From positions 1-32,115 of the forward strand of contig URFU01000007.1 of NCBI GenBank assembly GCA_900547125.1: a DNA stretch of 32,115 nt, given 5' to 3'. Position numbers and translations under genes: made by a program. Source of the stretch: an uncultured Collinsella sp. (GTDB lineage Bacteria > Actinomycetota > Coriobacteriia > Coriobacteriales > Coriobacteriaceae). This document shows, piece after piece, positions 15,492 through 23,942 of this stretch. The stretch's first letter is position 1. Every line of letters begins with the position of its first letter. The notes under the pieces were generated by a model. The model ran no database searches, was not told the origin of the DNA, and was given only the letters and a program-made list of their open reading frames with translations.

Positions 15492-16389
15492 TGCAAAGAA
15501 GCGTGGCGGATTGGGACGTGGACTCAATGCTTTGGTCTCAGAGGCTGAGTATGAGACCGGTGGTTCGGCTGCATCGGCTTCAAATGCCGCATTTGAAACA
15601 AAACTGCCTATTGAGGATATCGTTCCCAACCCAAACCAACCACGAATTCACTTTAACGAAACTGAACTTCGCGAGTTGAGCGAATCAATCCAAGAACATG
15701 GCGTTTTGCAGCCGTTGTTGGTTCGTAAGCATGGAAATGGCTATGAGATTATTGCCGGTGAGCGTCGTTACCAGGCATCGAAACTCGCTGGCCTTGAAGA
15801 ATTGCCTGTCATCATTAAGGAAGTTAATGATGAGGAAATGCTCGCGCTTGCACTTATAGAGAATCTTCAGCGTTCTGATCTGAATCCCGTTGAAGAGGCT
15901 AAGGGCTATCGTCAGCTCATTAATGCCAGCGGTATGACGCAGGAGGCGTTATCAAAGGCTGTCAGTAAGTCTCGTTCGGCAATTACAAATTCACTTCGCT
16001 TGCTTGATCTTCCCGAAGTCGTACAGCAGATGATTTTTGAGGGCAAGCTTACTGCAGGCCATGCAAGAGCAATTCTTGCAGTTCCATATGAAGATGCCAG
16101 GATTCGACTTGCCGAGAAAGTTGTCGCTGAAGGTCTTTCCGTTAGAGCGACAGAAAATCTTGCTCCGTTGTTTTCTGTCGGAGAGACGCCAAGGACTCCG
16201 AGGCCAGCAACACCTCAGTCATTTAAAAAGGCCGCTCGAGTACTTCGTCAAGTATTTAATACGAATGTGCGCGTGAAGAGCTCACGTGGCAAGAATAAAA
16301 TTGAAATCGAGTTCAAAGACGAAGAGGAACTCTCCCGTATACTTGGCGAAATGATTCAATTTGGGCAGGAGGATCAGGATGAAGAATAA
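15484..16389 (+). CDS. parB: Chromosome-partitioning protein ParB/Spo0J
   Basis: ParB is a CTP-dependent DNA clamp that loads at parS and spreads, recruiting SMC. The 301-residue product has the ParA-stimulating N-terminus KRGGLGRGLNAL. The ParB/Srx domain carries PNPNQPR, the CTP-binding GERRYQAS and ENLQRSDLNP. A helix-turn-helix (about 150-190, TQEALSKAVSKSRSAITNSL) reads parS, and a basic C-terminal dimerisation domain follows. The start is GTG inside the 3' end of parA. The stop overlaps the next small gene. Confidence 0.97.
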   Translation: MPSAKKRGGLGRGLNALVSEAEYETGGSAASASNAAFETKLPIEDIVPNPNQPRIHFNETELRELSESIQEHGVLQPLLVRKHGNGYEIIAGERRYQASKLAGLEELPVIIKEVNDEEMLALALIENLQRSDLNPVEEAKGYRQLINASGMTQEALSKAVSKSRSAITNSLRLLDLPEVVQQMIFEGKLTAGHARAILAVPYEDARIRLAEKVVAEGLSVRATENLAPLFSVGETPRTPRPATPQSFKKAARVLRQVFNTNVRVKSSRGKNKIEIEFKDEEELSRILGEMIQFGQEDQDEE

Positions 16390-16633
16390 GGTTCTCGCGG
16401 CCATTGCGCTGGCAACCACTGTCGCTGCTGGTGCGTTTGTTGGATATAAGCTTGCGACAGATGATGAACTGAGAGGTCGACTGTTGCGTGGAGCACAGGA
16501 TATCGTCGATACATCCAAGAAGAAAATGGATGTGATGACCGAAGATGTCGCCATGCGTACTGCTCAGGTGGCTAAGAATCCCAAGATTAACCAAGAGTGG
16601 GTTAACCATCAATGGGAAAATGTTGGTTATTAG
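16379..16633 (+). CDS. Small single-pass membrane protein downstream of parB
   Basis: The function is not known. The 84-residue product has one N-terminal transmembrane helix (about 5-23, VLAAIALATTVAAGAFVGY). A charged helical segment (DELRGRLLRGAQDIVDTSKKK), broadly like YtxH-type stress/membrane proteins, and a C-terminal tail ending HQWENVGY follow. The ATG at 16379 with AGGAGG at 16367-16372 (6-nt spacing) overlaps the end of parB, so it is translationally coupled to the partition operon. The in-frame upstream codon at 16361 lacks a ribosome-binding site. Co-expression suggests, but does not prove, a role near chromosome segregation at the membrane. Confidence 0.75.
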   Translation: MKNKVLAAIALATTVAAGAFVGYKLATDDELRGRLLRGAQDIVDTSKKKMDVMTEDVAMRTAQVAKNPKINQEWVNHQWENVGY

Positions 16634-16642
16634 GTACCTAAC
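16630..16642. repeat. 13-bp palindromic repeat, copy 2
   Basis: TTAGGTACCTAAC is identical to 13126-13138. It overlaps the stop codon of the small membrane-protein gene and lies 18 nt before the operon terminator. The two copies bracket jag-rsmG-parS-parA-parB. Confidence 0.75.
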
Positions 16643-16660
16643 AATTACTTGCCTGTTTTG

Positions 16661-16703
16661 AAGGGGTCCTTGTCTGATACATGAGACAAGGACCCCTTAT
16701 TTT
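16661..16703 (+). terminator. Terminator of the parAB operon
   Basis: A perfect 15-bp stem (16661-16675 with 16684-16698) has an 8-nt loop and is followed by ATTTT. It ends the rsmG/parAB transcript. Confidence 0.85.
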
Positions 16704-16744
16704 GGCTAAAAGTAAGCTTGCGTAAATCAAATTCAGTAGCATGA

Positions 16745-16790
16745 AAACAAATGAAACAGCCCTGGTTGCATTATTTGCAACCAGGGCTGT
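16745..16790 (-). terminator. Terminator of rlmN
   Basis: A perfect 15-bp stem (16756-16770 with 16776-16790) has loop TTATT. On the minus strand it is followed by a T-rich tail (GTTTCATTTGTTTT). It lies 40 nt past the rlmN stop, facing the parAB terminator. Confidence 0.82.
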
Positions 16791-16794
16791 CGGA

Positions 16795-16810
16795 TGTTTC
16801 ACATGAAACG
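16795..16810. other. Degenerate parS-like palindrome after rlmN
   Basis: TGTTTCACATGAAACG matches parS at 14 of 16 positions and lies between the rlmN stop and its terminator, about 2.2 kb from the perfect parS trio. It may be a weak ParB site. Confidence 0.45.
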
Positions 16811-16829
16811 TTATGGGGCACAGACTCCC

Positions 16830-17882
16830 CTATGCGTTCTTCTGGACCTTGAAACGTTGCTTCAGCTGACCGCAGGCGGCATCGATATCATTGCCGCGAG
16901 AATTACGGATCGTGGTCTCAATGCCACGAGACTCAAGGCGACGCTGAAGATCCTCAACCTTATGAATCGGCGACGGCTTGAGCGGGCTGCCCTCGATGTC
17001 GTTAAGCTGAATTAGGTTAACGTGGCACAGCGTTCCCTCGCAGAAGTCGCAGAGCGCCTGCATCTCGGGATTCGTATCGTTGACGCCTTCGATCATGGCA
17101 TACTCATAGGTCGGGCGGCGTCCGGTCTTCTCGGTGTAGAGCTGAAGCGCCTCGTGAAGGCGCAGGAGCGTGTACTTCTTAACGCCGGGCATAATCTTAT
17201 TGCGCGTCGACTGGATGGCGGAATGCAGGGAAACGGCAAGCGTGAACTGCTCGGGGATGTCGGCGAATTTGCGAATACCGGGAATAACGCCGCTGGTAGA
17301 GACGGTGAGGTGACGGGCGCCGATACCGATGCCATCGGGGTCGTTGAGGATACGCAGTGCCTTGAGAACCTCGTCATAGTTGGCAAACGGCTCGCCCTGG
17401 CCCATGAAGACGACGCTCGTGGCACGCTCGCCAAAGTCGTTGGAAACATGGAGCACCTGGTCGACGATCTCTTGAGCGGTCAGAGAGCGCTTAAGGCCGT
17501 TCAGACCGGTAGCGCAAAAAGCGCAGCCCATACCGCAGCCGGCTTGGGTGGACACACAAACAGACAGCTTGTTGCGACGAGGCATGCCGACAGTCTCGAC
17601 GGAAATGCCGTCGTGGTACTCGAGCAGATACTTGCGAGAGCCATCTTTGGAAACCTGCTTGGTGAGTTCAGTCGGCGTGTCAAAGGCAAAAGCCTCTTTA
17701 AGCTGCTCGCGGAAAGCCTTGGGAAGGTTGGTCATATCGTCAAACGAACAAACGTTCTTCTCAAAGACCCATTCGATGAGCTGCTTCGCGCGGAAGGCGG
17801 GCTGGCCAAGTTCGGCAACAAGCTCGCGAATATCGTTTTGGCTCAAGTCGCGAATGTCCTGAGATTTAGTCCTGGGATTCAT
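16830..17882 (-). CDS. rlmN: 23S rRNA (adenine2503-C2)/tRNA methyltransferase RlmN, radical SAM
   Basis: RlmN places a methyl group on C2 of A2503 in 23S rRNA and of A37 in some tRNAs by radical SAM chemistry. The 350-residue product has the cluster motif CGMGCAFC (C116, C120, C123), the SAM-binding MGQGEPFANYDEV, and the methyl-carrying cysteine near the C-terminus (C337 in AACGQL). The variant MGQGEP replaces the more usual MGMGEP. There is no Cfr-type evidence; the length and N-terminal domain fit RlmN. The ATG at 17882 has AAAGG upstream. It is divergent from ddl across 85 bp. Confidence 0.95.
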   Translation of the reverse strand: MNPRTKSQDIRDLSQNDIRELVAELGQPAFRAKQLIEWVFEKNVCSFDDMTNLPKAFREQLKEAFAFDTPTELTKQVSKDGSRKYLLEYHDGISVETVGMPRRNKLSVCVSTQAGCGMGCAFCATGLNGLKRSLTAQEIVDQVLHVSNDFGERATSVVFMGQGEPFANYDEVLKALRILNDPDGIGIGARHLTVSTSGVIPGIRKFADIPEQFTLAVSLHSAIQSTRNKIMPGVKKYTLLRLHEALQLYTEKTGRRPTYEYAMIEGVNDTNPEMQALCDFCEGTLCHVNLIQLNDIEGSPLKPSPIHKVEDLQRRLESRGIETTIRNSRGNDIDAACGQLKQRFKVQKNA

Positions 17883-17967
17883 GGAAGCCTTTCGATTTTG
17901 GGGAAACGTAGAGGGTATCGCTACAATATGGTATCAGCTGCAGAAATTATAGAGGAGGAGTCTGCCC

Positions 17968-18933
17968 ATGCCGGGTAAAAGCCTAGAGAACATGCACGTA
18001 GCGGTCTTGGCGGGCGGTCATTCCGCTGAGCGCGAGATCTCGCTCAATTCGGGAAAGAACGTCGTGGTGGCCTTGAAGGAGGCTGGCTACACTTCGGTGG
18101 AGCTGCTCGACACGGCTGCCGATGATTTTATGGTAACCATGGCGACCGGCGGCTTTGACGTGGCGTTTATCGCCATGCACGGCGCCGGCGGTGAGGATGG
18201 TGCCATGCAGGGTGCCATGGAGACCCTGGGTATCCCCTACACGGCCTCGGGCGTGCTCGCGAGCGCCTGCGGTGCCGACAAGGAAGTCTCGAAGCTCCTG
18301 TACGCCAAGGCGGGCATCCCCGTTGCCCCCGGCCTTGCGCTCGAGGTGGGCGATGAAGTCGATATCGATCATATCGTCGAGGTTTGTGGCGAGCGCTGCT
18401 TTGTGAAGCCGGCCGTCAACGGTTCCAGCTATGGCATTTCCCTGGTCCATGAGCCCTCCGAGCTACCCGCGGCAATCGCCAAGGCATTTGAGTACGGCGA
18501 CAAAGTGCTGGTCGAGAAGTGCATCGAGGGTACCGAGATCACCGTCGGCGTATACGGCGAGGATGACGTGCGCGCCCTGCCGATTGTTGAGATCCGTAAG
18601 CCCGAGGACTGCGAGTTCTACGATCTGGACGTGAAGTATGTCGACCCTACGGACATCCATCGCATTCCGGCGCAGATTTCACCCGAGAACTACGCTCGTG
18701 CTCAGGAGCTCGCCTGTGCTGCCCATAAGGCACTCGGCTGCCTGGGTATCTCGCGCAGCGACTTTATCGTGAGCGAGGATGGCCCCGTCATCCTCGAGAC
18801 CAACACGATTCCCGGCATGACCGATACGTCGCTGTATCCGGATGAGATTCGCCACACCGATGACATGACGTTCCCGCAGGTGTGTGACAGTCTGATTCGT
18901 ATGGGACTTCATCGAGCGGGCGTTGCATGCTAA
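17968..18933 (+). CDS. ddl: D-alanine--D-alanine ligase
   Basis: This ATP-grasp ligase joins two D-alanines for the peptidoglycan stem peptide in the cytosol. The 321-residue product has the N-terminal AGGHSAEREISLNSG, the HGAGGEDGAMQG loop, the ATP-grasp lysine region CFVKPAVNGSSYGIS, and the metal-binding LETNTIPGMTDTSLYP. The omega-loop reads EFYDLDVKYVDP, with the tyrosine typical of D-Ala-D-Ala ligases, so nothing suggests a D-lactate (vancomycin-type) enzyme. The ATG has GAGGAGG upstream. It overlaps the next gene by 7 bp. Confidence 0.94.
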   Translation: MPGKSLENMHVAVLAGGHSAEREISLNSGKNVVVALKEAGYTSVELLDTAADDFMVTMATGGFDVAFIAMHGAGGEDGAMQGAMETLGIPYTASGVLASACGADKEVSKLLYAKAGIPVAPGLALEVGDEVDIDHIVEVCGERCFVKPAVNGSSYGISLVHEPSELPAAIAKAFEYGDKVLVEKCIEGTEITVGVYGEDDVRALPIVEIRKPEDCEFYDLDVKYVDPTDIHRIPAQISPENYARAQELACAAHKALGCLGISRSDFIVSEDGPVILETNTIPGMTDTSLYPDEIRHTDDMTFPQVCDSLIRMGLHRAGVAC

Positions 18934-21821
18934 TCGAGGACGCTGTTTCGTCGGGAACGCCGCAGTTTGTCATCGATTCCTATGCCACGCTTGCCGAGCG
19001 CGCCAAAACCCAATCGTTTGGTCTCATCGAGGAAGATGTTATCGTCCTCGATACCGAGACTACGGGTCTTTCGGTGCAGGACAACGAGCTTATCGAGATA
19101 TCGGCGGCCCGCCTTTCCGGCCGCGAGGTTGTCGATCGGTTTGATACCTTCGTGCATCCCAAGCAGCTGATTCCCGCCGAGATTACCGAACTCACGAGCA
19201 TTACAAACGCCGATGTGGTGGATGCCCCATCGGCCGTCGATGCCGTGGCTGCTCTCGCCGATTTTGTCGGCGGCTGCCCGGTGATTGCGCATAACGCCAC
19301 CTTCGACCGTTCGTTTATCGAGTCGGTCAAGGGCGGTGTCAACGTCAGCGACATCTGGATTGATTCGCTGGCACTGTCGCGCATCGCACTTCCGCGCCTG
19401 GCCTCGCACAAGCTGTCTTTTATGGCCGACCTGTTTGGCTGCGACTCGGTGTCGCACCGCGCCAACGTCGATGTCGACGCCCTGTGTGGCGTATGGCGCG
19501 TGTTGCTCGTGGCGCTCACCGACTTGCCCCAGGGCTTAATGGCGCGCTTGGCCGACATGCACCCCGACATACCCTGGTCCTATCGTCCCATCTTCTCGTT
19601 CTTGGCGGGACAGAATCCCGGTTCCATCTTCTCTCTCAGCGCCGCCCGCGCCGACGTACTCAAGGCCGATCGGGCCGATGATCGCGTTGATGCGGACGAG
19701 CTGCCGGTCCTTAAGATGCCGAGCCGCGAGGAAATCGAGGCGGACTATGCCCCGGGCGGCCTGGTTAATCGCATGTATCCCACGTATGAGCCGCGCGATG
19801 AGCAGATTGCGATGGCGCTCGAGGTCCGTGACGCACTCGTTACGGGAACGCATCGCGTGATTGAGGCGGGCACGGGCGTCGGCAAATCGATGGCTTACCT
19901 GGTGCCTTTTGCCGAGGCCGCGCGCCGCAACAACATCACGGTTGGTATCGCGACTAAATCGAATAATCTTGCCGACCAGCTCATGTATCATGAGCTGCCC
20001 AAACTTGCCGAGCAGCTGGACGGAGGCCTATCGTTTTGCGCCCTCAAGGGCTATGACCACTATCCATGCTTGCGCAAGCTTGAGCGTATGAGTCGCGGCC
20101 AAGTCGAAATTACGACTAAGCGTGATCCTGCTGACACGCTTACGGCAGTCGCGGTCATCATGGCGTACGTGTGTCAGTCGGCCGATGGCGACCTCGACTC
20201 GCTCGGCATTCGCTGGCGCAGCGTCAACCGTCCCGACTTTACGACGGCGTCGCGCGAGTGCGCCCGTCGCCTATGCCCGTTTTTCCCCGATAAATGCCTG
20301 GTCCATGGCGCTCGCCGTCGCGCGGCGCATGCCGATGTGGTGGTCACCAACCATTCCCTGCTGTTCCGCAATGTTGCGGCCGAGGGCAGAATCTTGCCTC
20401 CGATTCGTCACTGGGTGATTGATGAGGCCCACTCCATCGAGCGCGAGGCGCGCCGTCAATGGGCGCGCGTGGTGTCGGCGGATGAATCGCGCGTTCTGTT
20501 TGAGCGCCTGGGTGGCTCGAGCACCGGTGCGCTGAGCCAGGTTTCCCGCGATTTGGCAACCTCGGAGGGCTCTACGCTTTACCTGGGTCTTACCGCCAAG
20601 GCGACGTCGACGGTTGTGCGTGCGAGTATGGCGATTGCCGATGTGTTTGACGGCGTTCGCGAGCTTGGCCGCCGTGCGCGCGGGGGCTATGACAACGCGA
20701 ACCTATGGATTGGCCCCGAGCTGCGCGAATCTGACGACTGGCATGATTTCTTACAGTCGGCCTACACTGCCATCGACGCGTTGGAACAAGCTGACAAGAG
20801 CGTCGACGCGCTGGTACAAGCAGTTGCCGCCGACAAGCCCGAGGTTGTTGTCGACCTGGGTGATATCTCGCGCCGCCTACACGAGCTGGTCGAGAACCTC
20901 AAACTCATCATTGACGGTACCGATGAACACTACGTGTACTCGCTGCAGGTCAATCGCAGGCTGCGTGCCGGCGGAGAGTCAATGACCGCAGAGCGCATCG
21001 ACATTGGCGAGGCCTTGGCAACCGAGTGGCTGCCCGAGGTTCACACGGCTATCTTTGCATCGGCGACCATGACGGTTTCCAAGAGCTTTGAGCACTTTAA
21101 CCATGCCGTCGGCCTCGATCGCATCGGCGCCTCGACATCATCGTCACTGCACTTGGATTCGAGCTACGACTTCGATTCGAATATGGCCGTGGTCGTGGCT
21201 GGGGATATTCCCGATCCGCGCGACCGCGAAGGCTATCTTTCGGCGCTCGAGCGTGTGCTGGTCGACGCTCATCTTGCCATGGGCGGCTCGGTGCTCACGC
21301 TGTTCACCAACAGGCGTGACATGGAGGATCTGTATGCTCGCGTCGAGCCCAAGATGGCTCGCGCGGGTCTGGGGCTCAACTGCCAGCAGCGCAACTCGTC
21401 TCCTCGCCGTCTGCGCGATCGCTTTATCAACGAACCGACCTCGTCGCTCTTTGCGCTTAAGGCCTTCTGGGAGGGGTTTGACGCCAGCGGCGAGACGCTG
21501 CGCTGCGTCATCATCCCCAAGCTGCCGTTCTCGAGTCCCACGGATCCGCTCTCGTGCGAGCGCAATCTGCGCGAAGACCGCGCCTGGGCGCGCTATTCGC
21601 TGCCCGAGGCCGTGCTCGAGGTCAAGCAGGCCGCCGGTCGCCTCATTCGCTCATCGACCGATTGTGGCGTACTCATCTTGGCCGACCCGCGCCTGGTGAC
21701 GAAGGGCTACGGCAAGAAATTCTTAACGTCGCTGCCCACGAGTTCCTATCAGCGCATCGAGTCGGCACAAATTGGGCACTATCTACAGCTGTGGCGCGCG
21801 CGCCACGAGCGGCGCCGCTAA
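18927..21821 (+). CDS. dinG: DnaQ-type exonuclease fused to DinG-family helicase
   Basis: Residues about 36-195 form a DEDDh 3'-5' exonuclease: DTETTGL with D42/E44, HNATFD with D126, and HRANVD with H177/D182. Residues about 280-960 form a superfamily 2 XPD/DinG helicase. It has Walker A EAGTGVGKS (313-321), DEAH at 499-502, the FASATM motif, and the C-terminal QAAGRLIRS motif VI. Four cysteines (C381, C445, C450, C457) are placed as in the iron-sulphur domain of DinG/XPD helicases. The 964-residue fusion resembles Gram-positive DinG, in which the exonuclease replaces separate activities. It probably unwinds R-loops or damaged forks. The ATG lies within the end of ddl. The stop overlaps that of the convergent WYL gene. 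Confidence 0.93.
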   Translation: MLIEDAVSSGTPQFVIDSYATLAERAKTQSFGLIEEDVIVLDTETTGLSVQDNELIEISAARLSGREVVDRFDTFVHPKQLIPAEITELTSITNADVVDAPSAVDAVAALADFVGGCPVIAHNATFDRSFIESVKGGVNVSDIWIDSLALSRIALPRLASHKLSFMADLFGCDSVSHRANVDVDALCGVWRVLLVALTDLPQGLMARLADMHPDIPWSYRPIFSFLAGQNPGSIFSLSAARADVLKADRADDRVDADELPVLKMPSREEIEADYAPGGLVNRMYPTYEPRDEQIAMALEVRDALVTGTHRVIEAGTGVGKSMAYLVPFAEAARRNNITVGIATKSNNLADQLMYHELPKLAEQLDGGLSFCALKGYDHYPCLRKLERMSRGQVEITTKRDPADTLTAVAVIMAYVCQSADGDLDSLGIRWRSVNRPDFTTASRECARRLCPFFPDKCLVHGARRRAAHADVVVTNHSLLFRNVAAEGRILPPIRHWVIDEAHSIEREARRQWARVVSADESRVLFERLGGSSTGALSQVSRDLATSEGSTLYLGLTAKATSTVVRASMAIADVFDGVRELGRRARGGYDNANLWIGPELRESDDWHDFLQSAYTAIDALEQADKSVDALVQAVAADKPEVVVDLGDISRRLHELVENLKLIIDGTDEHYVYSLQVNRRLRAGGESMTAERIDIGEALATEWLPEVHTAIFASATMTVSKSFEHFNHAVGLDRIGASTSSSLHLDSSYDFDSNMAVVVAGDIPDPRDREGYLSALERVLVDAHLAMGGSVLTLFTNRRDMEDLYARVEPKMARAGLGLNCQQRNSSPRRLRDRFINEPTSSLFALKAFWEGFDASGETLRCVIIPKLPFSSPTDPLSCERNLREDRAWARYSLPEAVLEVKQAAGRLIRSSTDCGVLILADPRLVTKGYGKKFLTSLPTSSYQRIESAQIGHYLQLWRARHERRR

Positions 21822-22735
21822 AGCGGACAGACGAGGGATTTTGCCATATCGCACAGACGCTCTGACAGGGCGGGGTCATCCAAGATGCGGATGGCCCCGC
21901 CCGCTGCGATTACCTGGCTTAACAGCCAGCGCTCGGAGCCGTAGCGCACGTTTACTGTTGAGCTGTCCGCTCCATTGGGTTCAATCGACATGACGCCGGG
22001 CCAGTCTAGGCGCTCTGCCAAGGCGCGCGGCATGAGAAGCTTCGCGCTCCGCTCCGCCTGGGCGAGGGAGTCATGGAGGGTCGCGGGCTCCGGTGCGTGG
22101 CGCACGACGGAGTCGTCGGTCAAGACCAGGCCCTCGATTTTATCCATACGATAGGTACGCTGCTCGTCGACCGCGACATCCCAGGCAATCAGATACGTTT
22201 GGTCGCCGTTTGTTGTGATGCGCAAGGGGTCGACCAAACGCTCGCGCGCTTGTGTGTCATCCATCGAGCGATACGAGATGCGGCAGCGAACGCCGTCCCG
22301 AATGGCGCAGCTCAGCTGCTGCCAGTGCGATCCGTGGGCGACGGTGTCAAAGACGCGCTGGTTGTAGCCGAGCTCTTTGGGAAGAAGGGCGCGCCGTATT
22401 CGAGCCGCCGCTTGGGGTTCGATCCCCAATGATTCAAGTTCATGGTTGAGCACAGCGCCCTCGGCGGCACTCAGGCGCAGCGGTAGCACGCGCCCCGCGT
22501 CACCGGTGAGGACCACGCACTCGCCGCGGCGTTCACAGATAATACGTGCACCCGATTCTCGGTCCGCAAGTGTCGAGACGATCTCGAGAATCTCGTCGAG
22601 CGATGCCCCCGTGATATCAAAGCGACAGCAAAGCTCGTCTCGTGTCATGCCATTCTCGCCGGCGGCGTAGAGGGCCTCCATGATGTCGATGGCGCGCGAG
22701 AGTCTTTGCTCGCTGGTGAGTTTACGCACGGACAT
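21818..22735 (-). CDS. WYL-domain transcriptional regulator, PafC-like
   Basis: The 305-residue product has an N-terminal winged helix-turn-helix (about 10-75, RLSRAIDIMEALYAAGENGMTRDELCCRF). A central WYL domain (about 145-205) contains ISYRSMDD, TYLIAWDV, and RTYRMDKIEGL, the ligand-binding pocket strands. A C-terminal WCX-type extension follows. Paired WYL proteins of this layout resemble actinobacterial PafB/PafC, which together activate DNA-damage genes independently of LexA. It overlaps the upstream partner by 14 bp and so forms a two-gene operon. Its stop codon overlaps dinG by 3-4 bp tail-to-tail with no terminator between. Family and pairing are well supported; the DNA-damage role is inferred. 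Confidence 0.85.
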   Translation of the reverse strand: MSVRKLTSEQRLSRAIDIMEALYAAGENGMTRDELCCRFDITGASLDEILEIVSTLADRESGARIICERRGECVVLTGDAGRVLPLRLSAAEGAVLNHELESLGIEPQAAARIRRALLPKELGYNQRVFDTVAHGSHWQQLSCAIRDGVRCRISYRSMDDTQARERLVDPLRITTNGDQTYLIAWDVAVDEQRTYRMDKIEGLVLTDDSVVRHAPEPATLHDSLAQAERSAKLLMPRALAERLDWPGVMSIEPNGADSSTVNVRYGSERWLLSQVIAAGGAIRILDDPALSERLCDMAKSLVCPL

Positions 22736-23744
22736 GCTCGTGCACCGTCCTTTCGATGAGGTGATTCCACGCCCGCTTGAGAGAATCGGGGGCGACAGGC
22801 CTCATACCATCCATGGCATGGGCCATGCAAAACGAGGCTGCGGCTTCAAAGTCGCGCACGTCAACGGTCCATGTCCAACCTGCTTCGGTGCGCATGAGTT
22901 CGCCTCGTCCGCGCGTGAGACCGCTGATCATATCGGCCTGCGCTTCACGCGCAAACGAGAACGTAGCCGCAACGGGTGGGCGGTCGGCAAAATCGAACTC
23001 AAAGAATAAGTAATCGTTGAGGTTGAAATCCGCAGGAATGGCGTAGGCTTTCGAAGGCCTCCAGGCGCGAATGACGCGGTCGCAGCGGAATGTTCTGATA
23101 TTGCCGGTGGCATTGTCGAGGCCGCAGAAGTATGCCGTACCCTCGCGCTCGAACATGCCGTAGACGCAAACGGTCCGCTCGCGTTGCTCGCCGCGTCCGT
23201 TTTGGTACAAAAAGCGCAGCGCGCAACGCTCGGCAAAGGCACTCCATACCGCATTGACGGCGGGAGAACGGCGGATCGGTGCCTCTTCTGTCGTCGACAT
23301 GCCGGTGAGGTAGGCAATCTTGGAGCGAATGTCGGCAAGCGGCGCGGCAAAGGTGGATGAGCCTGCCGCGAGTGTCTGGTCGATGGCGTTGAGCAGGATG
23401 TCGGCATCGTCTGCGGTGATGAGACCGCCCGCGGCAAACGTGTGCTCGCGGTCGATCGTCCACGCGCTCTCCTCGGTTTCCTGCGCTCCGGCAGCACGAA
23501 CCTCCCTGATAACGATGCCGCGTTCGAGCAGCTTGTCGCGATCGCGGCGGAACTTGCGCTTGTCTGAGTCGATATTGCCCGAGCCGTATCCCAGATCGGA
23601 ATCCAGGACGATTTGCTCGGTCGTCAGCGGTTCGGGAGAACTGTTGAGTACAAAGAAAAGGTTGAGGATGCGCTGAGCCGTTTTATCGAAACCGGGCTCG
23701 GGTGCCCCCTTTTTAATTGTCGCGGTCGCGTCGCTTGCCGTCAT
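22722..23744 (-). CDS. WYL-domain transcriptional regulator, PafB-like
   Basis: The 340-residue product is the first gene of the WYL pair. The N-terminal region (about 20-75) has the PafB-like winged helix: KTAQRILNLFFVLNSSPEPL, then DSDKRKFRRDRDKLLERGI. The WYL domain (about 170-235) contains LRFLYQNGRGEQR, TAYFCGLDN and RTFRCDRVIRA, followed by a C-terminal extension ending in HLIERTVHEHVRA. The ATG at 23742-23744 has GAGGA 4 nt upstream. The 198 bp upstream (23745-23942) separate it from the divergent M28-like gene and must hold both promoters. A TATACT at 23869-23874 is a possible plus-strand -10 without a good -35. Confidence 0.85.
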   Translation of the reverse strand: MTASDATATIKKGAPEPGFDKTAQRILNLFFVLNSSPEPLTTEQIVLDSDLGYGSGNIDSDKRKFRRDRDKLLERGIVIREVRAAGAQETEESAWTIDREHTFAAGGLITADDADILLNAIDQTLAAGSSTFAAPLADIRSKIAYLTGMSTTEEAPIRRSPAVNAVWSAFAERCALRFLYQNGRGEQRERTVCVYGMFEREGTAYFCGLDNATGNIRTFRCDRVIRAWRPSKAYAIPADFNLNDYLFFEFDFADRPPVAATFSFAREAQADMISGLTRGRGELMRTEAGWTWTVDVRDFEAAASFCMAHAMDGMRPVAPDSLKRAWNHLIERTVHEHVRA

Positions 23745-23942
23745 AGAATCCTCGCATGAGAAGGTCGTTTGTTGCCATGATTTTAGTCCGATATGGAGAT
23801 TAGGCTATATCCTTGTCCGCTCGCGGCGTTAAGATGGCCCGAATTCGGTCGTTTGCGCTCGCTCGGGGTATACTTTCGACTATATACGGTTCTAATGTGC
23901 ATGCATTGGGCCTATTTGTCGGATTATGGATGTGGAGCGCAC

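Noticed and set aside
17922..17952. TACAAT (plus) and TATAAT (minus) in the rlmN-ddl gap as promoters
   Set aside because: Good -10 hexamers, but neither has an acceptable -35 at 16-18 bp, so not listed as features, although promoters must exist here.
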